DNA from: CAYUIG01 sp964444685 | Lineage (GTDB): Bacteria; Gemmatimonadota; Gemmatimonadetes; Longimicrobiales; RSA9 | NCBI GenBank assembly: GCA_964444685.1 | Contig: CAYUIG010000023.1 | Span: forward strand, 1 to 56,158 | Length of the DNA stretch: 56,158 nt | Direction of reading: 5' to 3' | Part shown: one piece after another, positions 42,963 through 51,423 of the stretch | Layout of the letters: each line of letters begins with the position of its first letter | Position numbering within the stretch: position 1 is the stretch's first letter | Position numbers and translations under genes: made by a program | The notes under the pieces: model-generated | What the model saw: only the letters and a program-made list of their open reading frames with translations | Databases searched by the model: none | Told to the model about the DNA's origin: nothing

Positions 42963-45208
42963 ATGAATCTCGGGGTGTAGCGGTTCAGCGTGGCGTACTG
43001 GGGCGGCCATGGCAGCGGCCAGCCCATCTCGTACGCCGCGTGTCGCGTCCAGTAGGGATCCCACAGGTGGGCGCGCGCCATCAGCACCAGATCCGCCCGA
43101 CCCGCGGCGAGAATGGTATTCACATCGGTGAACGACGAGATGTTGCCGACCGCCATCGTGGGCACGTCCGCCTCGTGGCGGATGCGGTCGCTGAACGGAG
43201 TCTGGAACTGGCGGCCGTAGACGGGGCGCTGGTCGGCCACCGTCTGGCCGGCGGACACGTCGATGACGTCGCAGCCGTGCGCGCGGAACGCGCGCGCGAT
43301 CTCGACTGCCTCCGCGGAATCGACGCCGCCCTGCTTCCAGTCTACCGCCGAGATGCGCACGGACATCGGCCGCTCCTGCGGCCACACCGCGCGCACCGCA
43401 TCGAAAACGCGCAGCGGGAAGCGCAGGCGGTTCTCCAGTGAACCGCCGAACTCGTCCGTCCGCTGGTTGGTCAGCGGAGAGATGAAGCTGGCCAGCAGGT
43501 AGCCGTGGGCGCAGTGCAGCTCCAGCCAGTCGAAGTCCGCCTCGAGCACGCGTTCGGCCGCCGCGACGTAATCCACGACGATCGCATCCATCTCGCCGAC
43601 AGGCAGTTCACGCGGTATCGGGCTGTGCGGGAAGTACGGAATCGGTGAGGCCGATACGATGTCCCACGCACCTTCGTCGAGCGGCTCGCAGTCTCCTTCC
43701 CACATGCGCTTCGTCGACGCCTTGCGGCCCGCGTGGCCGAGCTGGATGCCGATCTTCGCCTGACTGTGCTCGTGCACGAAGTCTGTGATGCGCCGCCACG
43801 CTGCTACGTGCTCATCACGGTAGAGCCCCGTGCAGCCGGGCGAGATGCGGCCCTCGGCGCTCACGTTCGTCATCTCCGCCATGACGAGTCCGGCGCCACC
43901 CACCGCGCGGCTGCCCAGGTGCACGAGGTGCCAGTCGTCGGGCGTGCCGTCCTCCGCACAGTACTGGCACATCGGCGATACCACGACGCGGTTGACGAGC
44001 ACGAGGTCGCGCACGCGGAACGGTGTGAAGAGTGGAGGCGCACTCTGTGGCACCGGCGTTCCCGCATCGGCCGCCGCCCGTTCCGCGAACCACGCGTCCA
44101 CCCGCTGGACGTACACGGGATCGCGCACACGCAGATTGTCGTGCGTGACGCGCAGGGAACGGGTGAGCAGGTTGAAGCCGAACTGGAGCGGGTGCATGTC
44201 AATGAACCGCTCCGTCTCCTCGAACCACTGCATGCTCACCTGCGCGGCGCGCTGCGTGCTCTCGACCAGCGGCCGGCGCTCCGCCTCGTACGCCTCCAAC
44301 GCCTCCGCAACCGATCCGCGGGTCGCGAGCGCAGACGACAGCGCGATCGCATCCTCCATCGCCAGCTTCGTCCCGGAGCCGATCGAGAAGTGCGCGGTGT
44401 GCGCGGCATCACCGATGAGCACGACGTTGCCATGGCTCCACCGCTCGTTGCGCACGGTTGGAAAACGCCGCCAAACCGACCGGTTCGCTACCAGCGCGTG
44501 GCCTTCCAACCGTTCGGCGAACAGCGCCTCGCAGAACGCGACGGTCGCGGCCTCGTCATCCTCGGCCAGACCCGTCTTCCGCCACGTCTCGTCGGTGGCT
44601 TCGACGATGAAGGTCGACTGGCCGCCCTCGTACTGGTACGCGTGCAGCCGCCAGAGACCGTGCTCGTCCGCGCGGAAGTCGAAGGTGAACGCGGGAAAAC
44701 GCCGAGTCGTGCCGAGCCACACGAAACGGTTCGGCCGCACGTCGATCGTGGTGCGGAAGACATCGTCGTAGAGCGGACGGATCGTGCTGTTGACCCCGTC
44801 CGCCGCGACGACCAGGTCCGCCTCGCGCCGCAGCGTTTCGACGTCCTGTACCTCGCAGCCGAAGCGGATGTCCACGCCCAGCGAGCGTGCGCGCTCCGTC
44901 AGGATTTCGAGCAGCGCGCGCCGCGACAGTCCGCTGAAGCCGTGCCCGGTGGACGTCAGCAGCTCGCCGCGAAAGTGGATGTGGATGTCGTCCCAGTGAT
45001 AGAAGCGGCGGGACATTTCGGCCCACGTCTCGGGATCCGCGCCGGCGATGTTCTCACCGGTGGCATCGGAGAACACGACGCCGAAGCCGAACGGGTCGTC
45101 CGCGCGGTTGCGCTCGAGGACCGTCACCTCGTGCGACGGATCCGCCACCTTCAGCCGGATCCCGAGGAACAGCCCGGCCGGCCCGCCGCCGACGCAGACG
45201 ACCTTCAC
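42959..45208 (-). CDS. 2-aminobenzoyl-CoA monooxygenase/reductase (FAD monooxygenase-OYE fusion)
   Basis: A 749-aa two-domain flavoprotein; GTG 45206-45208 overlaps the upstream stop (GTGA). Residues 1-390 are an FAD-type aromatic hydroxylase: VGGGPAGLFLGIRLK, DLVVAADGVNS and VVLIGDAAHTAHFSIGSG. Residues about 395-745 are an old-yellow-enzyme barrel: TPFRVRDLVLVNRVVVSPM, GLVMAEMTNVS, IGIQLGHAGRKAS, HCAHGYLLASFISPLTNQRT and DLVLMARAHLWDP. This fusion matches the Azoarcus evansii enzyme, which hydroxylates and then reduces 2-aminobenzoyl-CoA to a non-aromatic 5-oxocyclohexene-CoA. Salicylyl-CoA 5-hydroxylase is a related alternative, but the neighbours kynA, kynU and a benzoate-CoA-type ligase favour aminobenzoyl-CoA. 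Confidence 0.92.
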   Translation of the reverse strand: MKVVCVGGGPAGLFLGIRLKVADPSHEVTVLERNRADDPFGFGVVFSDATGENIAGADPETWAEMSRRFYHWDDIHIHFRGELLTSTGHGFSGLSRRALLEILTERARSLGVDIRFGCEVQDVETLRREADLVVAADGVNSTIRPLYDDVFRTTIDVRPNRFVWLGTTRRFPAFTFDFRADEHGLWRLHAYQYEGGQSTFIVEATDETWRKTGLAEDDEAATVAFCEALFAERLEGHALVANRSVWRRFPTVRNERWSHGNVVLIGDAAHTAHFSIGSGTKLAMEDAIALSSALATRGSVAEALEAYEAERRPLVESTQRAAQVSMQWFEETERFIDMHPLQFGFNLLTRSLRVTHDNLRVRDPVYVQRVDAWFAERAAADAGTPVPQSAPPLFTPFRVRDLVLVNRVVVSPMCQYCAEDGTPDDWHLVHLGSRAVGGAGLVMAEMTNVSAEGRISPGCTGLYRDEHVAAWRRITDFVHEHSQAKIGIQLGHAGRKASTKRMWEGDCEPLDEGAWDIVSASPIPYFPHSPIPRELPVGEMDAIVVDYVAAAERVLEADFDWLELHCAHGYLLASFISPLTNQRTDEFGGSLENRLRFPLRVFDAVRAVWPQERPMSVRISAVDWKQGGVDSAEAVEIARAFRAHGCDVIDVSAGQTVADQRPVYGRQFQTPFSDRIRHEADVPTMAVGNISSFTDVNTILAAGRADLVLMARAHLWDPYWTRHAAYEMGWPLPWPPQYATLNRYTPRFI

Positions 45209-46350
45209 GCCTCTCCCTTCAGGAGCTGCCCTGCGATGATGAGCTGCTGGATCTCCGTCGTGCCCTCGTAGATCCGCAGCGCGCGCACGGCGCGGTAGAG
45301 CCGGTCCACGGGATGATCGGCCAGCACGCCGCGGCCACCCACGATCTGCACCGCATCGTCCACGATGCGCTGCGCGGCCTCCGTAGCGAACGCCTTCGCC
45401 ATGGCCGCTTCCATCGTGATGCGCTCGGCGCCGTTGTCCTTTTCCCATGCCGCGCGCCACACCAGCAGCCGCGCCGCGGTGAGCTCCGTGGCCATGCGCG
45501 CGAGCTTCGCGCGCACGAGCTGGAAGTCCGCCAGCGGCTGCCCGAACTGCCTGCGGGTGCGCGCGTGAGACAGCGCTTCATCGAGCGCACGCATCGCCAT
45601 GCCGCACGCGGCGGCCGCTACCGTGGCGCGCAGCCGGTCCAGCGTCGCCATGCCGGCGCGGAAGCCCGCGCCCTCCTCACCCAGCAGGGCGGATGCCGGC
45701 ACACGGCAGCCCTCGAACGAGAGTTCGCCGAGCGGATGGGGCTCGCTCATGCGCTGCGCGCCGGTGAAGCGCAGGCCCGGCGCATCCGCCGGCACCACGA
45801 ACGCCGAGATGCCCTTGTTGCCACGATCCGGCGCGGTCGACGCGAACACCACGTAGAAGTCGGCGATGCCCGCATTCGAGATGAGCGTCTTCGCGCCATC
45901 CAGCACGTAGTCGTCGCCGTCCCGCCGTGCGCGCGTGCTCAGCGCGCCGACATCGCTCCCCGCCTCGGCCTCCGTCATCGCGAACCCGCCGATGGCCTCA
46001 CCCGAACGCACGAGGGGCAGCCACCGCTCGCGCAGCTCGTTCGATCCCGCCAGCGCGATGGGCGTGGACCCGAGCGCCTGGAGCGCGAACACGGCATCCG
46101 CCAGCGACGACGCCGCTGCGAGCGTCTCGCGGATCAGTACGCAGCCGCGCAGATCCAGCGGGTCCACCGCATCGACCAGACCTGCCGATCCGATGATCCG
46201 CGCGATGTCGCGGGCCAGGCGGCGCGCATCGTCGTCATCGCGCGCATGGCCGAGCGCGGCGACGCGCGCGGCGGCGTCCGCGGCGCGCTCCGCCAGTTCG
46301 CGGTGGGCTGGATCGAGGAAGGCCCGTACGGGCGCCAGCGGATCCGTCAC
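45205..46350 (-). CDS. Acyl-CoA dehydrogenase of the aminobenzoyl-CoA pathway
   Basis: A 381-aa enzyme. GTG 46348-46350 overlaps the upstream stop (GTGA). FAD-binding FAMTEAEAGSDVGAL, VLDGAKTLISNAGIADFYV, then ARTRRQFGQPLADFQLV, VGGRGVLADHPVDRLYR, and the catalytic Glu in YEGTTEIQQLII. It probably oxidises the ring-derived acyl-CoA after the monooxygenase/reductase step. Length is normal. Confidence 0.92.
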   Translation of the reverse strand: MTDPLAPVRAFLDPAHRELAERAADAAARVAALGHARDDDDARRLARDIARIIGSAGLVDAVDPLDLRGCVLIRETLAAASSLADAVFALQALGSTPIALAGSNELRERWLPLVRSGEAIGGFAMTEAEAGSDVGALSTRARRDGDDYVLDGAKTLISNAGIADFYVVFASTAPDRGNKGISAFVVPADAPGLRFTGAQRMSEPHPLGELSFEGCRVPASALLGEEGAGFRAGMATLDRLRATVAAAACGMAMRALDEALSHARTRRQFGQPLADFQLVRAKLARMATELTAARLLVWRAAWEKDNGAERITMEAAMAKAFATEAAQRIVDDAVQIVGGRGVLADHPVDRLYRAVRALRIYEGTTEIQQLIIAGQLLKGEA

Positions 46351-47147
46351 GAGAAGCGCGGCTCCCGCTTGTCGCGGAACGCTTCGAACGACTCGCGGAA
46401 GTTGGGGTCCGTCATGCAGCCCGCCTGCACCTGCGTTTCCCACGCGAGAGCGGTCTCCAGATCCATCGACCACTCGCGGTCGAGCGACTCCTTGCTGATC
46501 TCGAGCCCGAACGACGGCCCGCGCGCCAGCCGCTCCGCCAGAGCGCGCGCATCCTTCACGACATCGGTAACGGGAACGACGCGGTTATACAGACCGATGC
46601 GATGCGCCTGGTGCGCGTCGATGAAGTCGCCCGTCATCAGAATCTCCGACGCGAGCCCATGGCCCACGATGCGCGGCAGCAGCCAGGACGCGCCCATGTC
46701 GGCCCCCGACAGCCCCACGCGCGTGAACAGGAACGCGATCTTCGCGGTGTCCGCCGCGACGCGGATGTCGCACGCGGCGGCGATCACCGCGCCTGCACCG
46801 GCCACTGTACCGTTCAGTGCGCCGACGATCGGACGCCGGCACTTGCGCATCGACAGAATCAGGGCGCCGGTGATGCGCGTGAAGTCGAGCAGTCCCCGGA
46901 AGTCACGGTCGCCGAGCGCTCCGATGATGTCCTCCACGTCGCCGCCGGAGCAGAACGCCCGGCCGGAGCCCGTGATCACGATCGCGCGTACACCCGGCTC
47001 GGTGTCGAGCTGCTTGAACGCCTCGCGCAGCTCCTCGTAGACCTGGAACGTCAGCGCGTTCAGCCGCTCCGGCCGATCGAGCGTGATGGTCGCAACGCCC
47101 GTGTCGCGGTCGTGCTCGTACAGGAACGACTCCGGCTTCAACATCAT
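46347..47147 (-). CDS. Enoyl-CoA hydratase/isomerase family protein
   Basis: A 266-aa crotonase-fold protein starting at ATGATG 47147 after GGGAGG. ITLDRPERLNALTFQVYEEL, the oxyanion hole in GSGRAFCSGGDVEDI and in VAGAGAVIAAACDIRVA, and VGLSGADMGASWLLPR, in which the usual catalytic Glu position is Asp/Gly-rich, so hydratase, isomerase or ring hydrolase activity remains open. It is placed to act on the alicyclic CoA ester in the same operon. Confidence 0.9.
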   Translation of the reverse strand: MMLKPESFLYEHDRDTGVATITLDRPERLNALTFQVYEELREAFKQLDTEPGVRAIVITGSGRAFCSGGDVEDIIGALGDRDFRGLLDFTRITGALILSMRKCRRPIVGALNGTVAGAGAVIAAACDIRVAADTAKIAFLFTRVGLSGADMGASWLLPRIVGHGLASEILMTGDFIDAHQAHRIGLYNRVVPVTDVVKDARALAERLARGPSFGLEISKESLDREWSMDLETALAWETQVQAGCMTDPNFRESFEAFRDKREPRFS

Positions 47148-47563
47148 CCACCACCTCCCACTGGCGGAATCACCGCCGTCGCTTCGATCTCGACCTCCGC
47201 GCCCTCATCCACGAGTGCGCTCACCTCGACCACGGCCACCGCGGGAAAGTGCCGGCCCATCAGTTCGCGCCACACGGCACCCAGCTCGGGGCGCGCGCGC
47301 AGGTACGCCGCACGATCGGTGATGTAGATGGTCATGCGCCCGATGTCCTCCGGACCACCGCCCGCCGTGCGCACGACAGTGAGTACGTTCTCGAGTGCCT
47401 GCCGCCACTGCGGCACCGTGCCACCCGCAACGAGCCCGCCGCCCTTCTGCGCTGCCACCTGTCCCGCAACGAACAGCACGCGCCCGCCCGCCGGCGCGAG
47501 CAGGCCGTGGTTCCACCCCTTCGGCGGATCGAACTCCGGCGGGTTCACGATCTCGAAGCTCAC
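47144..47563 (-). CDS. RidA/YjgF-family imine deaminase
   Basis: A 139-aa protein; GTG 47561-47563 overlaps the SDR stop (GTGA). RidA pattern: NPPEFDPPKGWNHGLLAPAG, VLFVAGQVAAQKGG, QALENVLTVVRTAGGGPEDI, ITDRAAYLRARP, and VEVSALVDEGAEVEIEATAV, with the Glu near the end. The usual RidA Arg105 position is occupied by another residue (FPAVAVVEVSAL), so it is a variant. RidA proteins hydrolyse enamines and imines to ketones and ammonia; here it could remove the amino nitrogen of the reduced aminobenzoyl-CoA ring. Confidence 0.88.
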   Translation of the reverse strand: MSFEIVNPPEFDPPKGWNHGLLAPAGGRVLFVAGQVAAQKGGGLVAGGTVPQWRQALENVLTVVRTAGGGPEDIGRMTIYITDRAAYLRARPELGAVWRELMGRHFPAVAVVEVSALVDEGAEVEIEATAVIPPVGGGG

Positions 47564-48339
47564 GAGAGCAGCCCCCCTCCATCGATCACGATCGTCTGCC
47601 CGTTGATTCCGCGCGCCGAATGACTGCACAGGTACGCCACCGCTGCGGCCACTTCCGTCGGCTCGATCAGCCGCCGCTGCGGCGTGGTCGACAGAATCGC
47701 ATCCAGCGCCTGCTCGTGCGTGCGGCCCGTGCGCTCCACGATGCGCGCGATGCTTTGCTCCGTCATCTCCGTGTCCACGTAGCCGGGGCAGACCGCGTTC
47801 ACCGTCACGTCGCTCGCTGCCGCATCGGCTGCGGCCGCGCGCGTCAATCCGATCAGCGCGTGCTTCGATGCAGCGTACGCGGCAATGTACCGGGCACCGT
47901 GCAGCCCGGCCACGGACGCCACGTTCACCACCCGGCCGAAGCGCCGCTCGAGCATTCCCGGCAGGAACGCGCGCATGCACAGGAACGCGCCGCGCGCATT
48001 CACCGCCATCAGACGGTCCCACACCTCGATCTCCGTCCTGTGCACCGCTCCGGCCGCCGCAGCGCCCGCGCAGTTGACGAGGATGTCAATGCGTTCCAGC
48101 TCCTCGTTCGCGCGATGCGCCAGGGCAGCCACCGCGTCGGGATCCGTGACGTCGCACTCGACGGCCACCGCCGTGCCGCCCACTTCACGCAGCCTCGACG
48201 CAACCGCTTCGACTTCGGAGCGCGTGCGCGCCGCAAGCACCAGCCGCGCACCGCTCGCGGACAGCGCCATCGCCACGGCCGCACCGATGCCGCGGCCGGC
48301 GCCCGTGATCACTGCGCCGTAGTCGTCGAGCTCACCCAT
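47560..48339 (-). CDS. SDR-family oxidoreductase (3-hydroxyacyl-CoA dehydrogenase-like)
   Basis: A 259-aa short-chain dehydrogenase starting at ATG 48337-48339, overlapping the creatininase gene by 8 bp. NAD(P)-binding VITGAGRGIGAAVAM, LVNCAGAAAAG, Ser in NVASVAGLHGARY, and YxxxK in YAASKHALIGLT, then CPGYVDTEMT. It probably oxidises a hydroxyl on the alicyclic CoA intermediate, or acts on the ring ketone. Confidence 0.92.
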   Translation of the reverse strand: MGELDDYGAVITGAGRGIGAAVAMALSASGARLVLAARTRSEVEAVASRLREVGGTAVAVECDVTDPDAVAALAHRANEELERIDILVNCAGAAAAGAVHRTEIEVWDRLMAVNARGAFLCMRAFLPGMLERRFGRVVNVASVAGLHGARYIAAYAASKHALIGLTRAAAADAAASDVTVNAVCPGYVDTEMTEQSIARIVERTGRTHEQALDAILSTTPQRRLIEPTEVAAAVAYLCSHSARGINGQTIVIDGGGLLS

Positions 48340-49087
48340 GTCGCGCCTCCAGCGCTGCCACCACGGCCTCCTCCAGTATGCGACCCAGCTCCGCGATCGT
48401 CGCGGCGCCCTCCTCCGCCGTCGCGGCCGCAGGCTCGCCGAAGTACGCGCGCGGGCCGCCCGCCTCCTCGAACGTATGCTTCCCTTCCCGGATCGCGACC
48501 GTCAACGAGTTCGGCACCGCCGGGAGCGAGGAGTACGAACCGCGCACGAGGTCGGGACGCGTCGCCAGTACGATGCTCGTCTCGAAGCGCCCCGCGTGGC
48601 ACGCGCCGCTCCGGAACTCCTCCGTGAGGCGCTCCGCCCAGCGGCGACGCGTGAGGTCGGGATAGGCGCAGCGGATCCGGTTGCCCGCCGCGATCTCATC
48701 CGCAGCCGCGCGCAGCGATGACACGTGCGCGGGATCCAGGTGCGCATTCGCGATCGCCAGGACGGCCACGCCTTCCAGTGCATCCGCCACGGCAACGATC
48801 TGCGAACGCACCGCGTCGGCGCTCGCGGACAACGTTCCGGGGAAAGCAGCGGCGAAGGGTGCGGCCGTGTACGCAATGCCGGGAAGCAGGAGGGCATCGA
48901 AGCCGCGCGCGTCCAGCCGCTCCGCGCCCGCGCGCGCCATCGCGTCCGCGATGATCAGGTCCGTCCCCAGCGGCAGGTGCGGACCGTGCGCCTCGACCGC
49001 GCCCACCGGCAGGATGGCGACGGCGCGCGCACCGTCCAGCGCGCGCGCCTCCTCCCACGTCAACGCCGAGAACTCCCGGATCGCCAT
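48332..49087 (-). CDS. Creatininase-family amidohydrolase, candidate N-formylkynurenine formamidase
   Basis: A 251-aa protein starting at ATG 49085-49087, first gene of the operon. Metal ligands of the creatininase fold: VGAVEAHGPHLPLGTDLIIA (Glu, His, Asp), IANAHLDPAHVSSL in place of the usual GNGHGGN, and ACHAGRFETSIVLATRPDLV (His, Glu). Creatininase relatives open amide bonds; ArfB of archaea removes a formyl group. No KynB or other known formamidase is in this operon, so this is the best candidate for N-formylkynurenine to kynurenine. That role is inference. Confidence 0.85.
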   Translation of the reverse strand: MAIREFSALTWEEARALDGARAVAILPVGAVEAHGPHLPLGTDLIIADAMARAGAERLDARGFDALLLPGIAYTAAPFAAAFPGTLSASADAVRSQIVAVADALEGVAVLAIANAHLDPAHVSSLRAAADEIAAGNRIRCAYPDLTRRRWAERLTEEFRSGACHAGRFETSIVLATRPDLVRGSYSSLPAVPNSLTVAIREGKHTFEEAGGPRAYFGEPAAATAEEGAATIAELGRILEEAVVAALEARHG

Positions 49088-49134
49088 TGCGGACCGTATA
49101 CTCCTGCGAAGTGCCACCCGAACCCGAACGGCGC

Positions 49135-50643
49135 ATGCAGCTCGAGTTCCCGGAGACGTTCAATCTCGCCGACTGGCTGCTCGATGCGCGCGACGGCAGC
49201 GCCATCGCGCTGCGCACCGACGACGCGACGCTCACCTACGACGACGTCCGCACGCTCGTCGCGCGGGCCGCGCACCTCATGCGCTCCTCCGGCGTCCAGC
49301 CCGAGCAGCGCATCATCATCGCACTGCCCGACGGACCCGAGTACGTCGCCGCCCTGCTCGGCGCGCTGAAGATCGGCGCCGTGGTGGTCATGGTCAATCC
49401 GCACCTGCGCGCCCCGCAGATCCGCGACATCCTCGACTACTCCCGAGCCGTCCTCGCCTGGATCCACGCCGAGACCGCCGGCGCATTCCGCGAGGCCGCC
49501 ACGGGCGCGCCGTACCTGCGCACGCTGATCACCCTCGGCGAGGGCGAGGAGCACCCGCTGGCAGACGGGCCGCGTCGCACCGAGTCGTTCCCTACACACC
49601 GCGACGATCCGGCCATCTGGCTTTTCTCCGGCGGCACCAGCGGCCAGCCCAAGGCCGTCGTGCAGACGCACCGCTCCTACGCCAACACCACCGTCCTCTA
49701 CGGCCAGAACACGCTCGGCCTCACGCCCGACGACATCACGATCTCCGTCCCGAAGCTCTTCTTCGGGTACGCAATGGGCTCGAACCTCTTCTTTCCCTTT
49801 TCCGTCGGGGCGTCCGCCGTGCTCTTCCCGGAACGCTGCACGCCCGACGCGATCTTCGAACGCATCGCGCGTCACCGCCCCACCGTCCTGATCAACGTGC
49901 CTACGATGGTGCAGCAGATGCTCGCGCATCCGGATGCCGCGCATCAGGACCTTTCATCACTCCGCCTCGCCACATCCGCAGGCGAGGCGCTGGCGGCGGA
50001 GCTGCACGAACGATGGACGCGCACGTTCAACGTCGAACTGCTGGATGGACTCGGCACCGCCGAGATGTGGCACATCTTCCTCACGAATCAGCCCGGTGAT
50101 GTGAAGCCCGGCACGCTCGGTCGTGCGGTCACCGGTTTCGACGTGCGCGTGCGCGACGAAAGCGGCCGTGATCTCCCGGCGGGTGAGGTGGGATTCCTCT
50201 GGGTGCGCGGCGACTCGCGCGCGATTGGCTACTGGCAGAACATGGACGCCACGCGCCGCGCCTTCCGCGGCGAGTGGTACGTCTCCGAGGATATGCTGAG
50301 TGTCGATGAGGAAGGGTACTTCAGCTACTGCGGTCGCGCCGACGACATGCTGAAGGTCTCGGGCAAATGGCTCGCACCGCAGGATGTCGAGAACTGCCTG
50401 CTACAGCATCCCGCGGTGAGAGAGGTTGCCGTCGTGGGTGTGGCGGACGGTGATGGGCTCGTGCATCCGCACGCGTACGTCGTCGGTACCGCTGATGAAG
50501 ACGAGCTGCGCGCGTTCGTGCGCGCGCGCCTCGAATCCTACAAGGTGCCGCGCGCCTTCGTGTTCATGGACGCGCTGCCGCGCACACACCTCGGCAAGAT
50601 CGATCGCGGTCGACTGCGTCAGGCGGAGTCCGCAGCGCGCTGA
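49135..50643 (+). CDS. Benzoate-CoA ligase family enzyme, probable 2-aminobenzoate-CoA ligase
   Basis: A 502-aa adenylate-forming ligase; ATG 49135 is chosen (an upstream GTG is possible). Motifs: LFSGGTSGQPKAVVQTH (AMP/P-loop), KLFFGYAMGSNLFFPF (benzoate-CoA ligase pattern), GTAEMWHIFLTNQPG, YVSEDMLSVDEEG, and the adenylation lysine in PRTHLGKIDRGRL. It activates an aromatic acid; with kynU making anthranilate next door, 2-aminobenzoate is the likely substrate. Divergent from the operon by 47 bp, so promoters must overlap there. Its end overlaps the CGNR gene by 25 bp. Confidence 0.9.
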   Translation: MQLEFPETFNLADWLLDARDGSAIALRTDDATLTYDDVRTLVARAAHLMRSSGVQPEQRIIIALPDGPEYVAALLGALKIGAVVVMVNPHLRAPQIRDILDYSRAVLAWIHAETAGAFREAATGAPYLRTLITLGEGEEHPLADGPRRTESFPTHRDDPAIWLFSGGTSGQPKAVVQTHRSYANTTVLYGQNTLGLTPDDITISVPKLFFGYAMGSNLFFPFSVGASAVLFPERCTPDAIFERIARHRPTVLINVPTMVQQMLAHPDAAHQDLSSLRLATSAGEALAAELHERWTRTFNVELLDGLGTAEMWHIFLTNQPGDVKPGTLGRAVTGFDVRVRDESGRDLPAGEVGFLWVRGDSRAIGYWQNMDATRRAFRGEWYVSEDMLSVDEEGYFSYCGRADDMLKVSGKWLAPQDVENCLLQHPAVREVAVVGVADGDGLVHPHAYVVGTADEDELRAFVRARLESYKVPRAFVFMDALPRTHLGKIDRGRLRQAESAAR

Positions 50644-51257
50644 CGCTTGTAGAAGCGGCGCGCCTTCGCTCGGTTGCCGCACTCCTTCATGTCGCACCAC
50701 CGGCGGCTCCGGTTCCGGCTCATGTCCAGGAACAGCCAGTTGCATGTGTCGGCCGCACACTCCTTCACGCGTTCGCGATCCGGTGACGTGAGCAGTTCCG
50801 CCGCCGACACCGCCACCGGCCACAACACCTGGTCCAGCGCATCGCTCTCCGGCCACCCGAACGCGTACCCGTCGCCGCTTCGCACCAGCCGCCGCTCGAG
50901 CGCAGCCTCTCCCGCGCGTCGCGCGAGCAGATCGAGATCTGCCGGCGCCGCTTCGGCGTCCCGGAAGATCCTGTAGATCGCCTCACGGAGCTCCCGCGCG
51001 CGCGTAAGCGCGGCCTCCGCCTCTTTCGGCGACGACTCCGCCGCAGCCCGCAGGCGCGCCGACCGCTCCGGGCCCAGCAGCTCCGTTCGCTCCCCCCACA
51101 CCATAAGGTCCGCGTAGCTGCGCAGCTTCTCGCTCCGCGGAACCCCGGTCTCGTCCCGCTCGCTCCCCGTGTTCACGAAATCCAGGCACACGTCCCCCCC
51201 GACCAGGTCCATGAACTCGACCCGCGTGACGCCGTCATCGTGGACGCGACTAACCAC
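50619..51257 (-). CDS. CGNR zinc-finger (ABATE-domain) regulator
   Basis: A 212-aa protein with GTG start at 51255-51257. The N-terminal ABATE-like domain starts at GGDVCLDFVNTGSERDE and continues ADLMVWGERTELLGPE. The C-terminal zinc finger has CNWLFLDMSRNRSRRWC and DMKECGNRAKARRFYKR, with the CGNR signature. Such proteins bind DNA and often respond to aromatic or stress metabolites. Its gene faces the CoA ligase gene, and a dyad covers its own start (51253-51325), which suits autoregulation; control of the tryptophan operon is inference. Confidence 0.9.
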   Translation of the reverse strand: MVSRVHDDGVTRVEFMDLVGGDVCLDFVNTGSERDETGVPRSEKLRSYADLMVWGERTELLGPERSARLRAAAESSPKEAEAALTRARELREAIYRIFRDAEAAPADLDLLARRAGEAALERRLVRSGDGYAFGWPESDALDQVLWPVAVSAAELLTSPDRERVKECAADTCNWLFLDMSRNRSRRWCDMKECGNRAKARRFYKRQRAADSA

Positions 51258-51325
51258 CGTACCCCCATTGACAGGTTAGACTGCCCGGACCTACCTTTAT
51301 AACTACCAAAACACGGTACGGTGGT
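51253..51325. promoter_or_regulatory. Spaced inverted repeat (operator-like) upstream of CGNR gene
   Basis: Arms ACCACCGTACC (51253-51263) and GGTACGGTGGT (51315-51325) are perfect complements. The first arm overlaps the GTG of the CGNR gene. Between them are TTGACA on the plus strand (near 51267) and TATAAA on the minus strand (near 51295-51300), so divergent promoters are possible. Confidence 0.5.
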
Positions 51326-51423
51326 CAACCCTCTGGGGAGGCGGGCATGGCACGGAGGCTGGCTGGACTCCTGATCCGGTATCTGGCGGCGGTGCGGCAG
51401 TCGGAAGCATGGAGGGCGATCCG

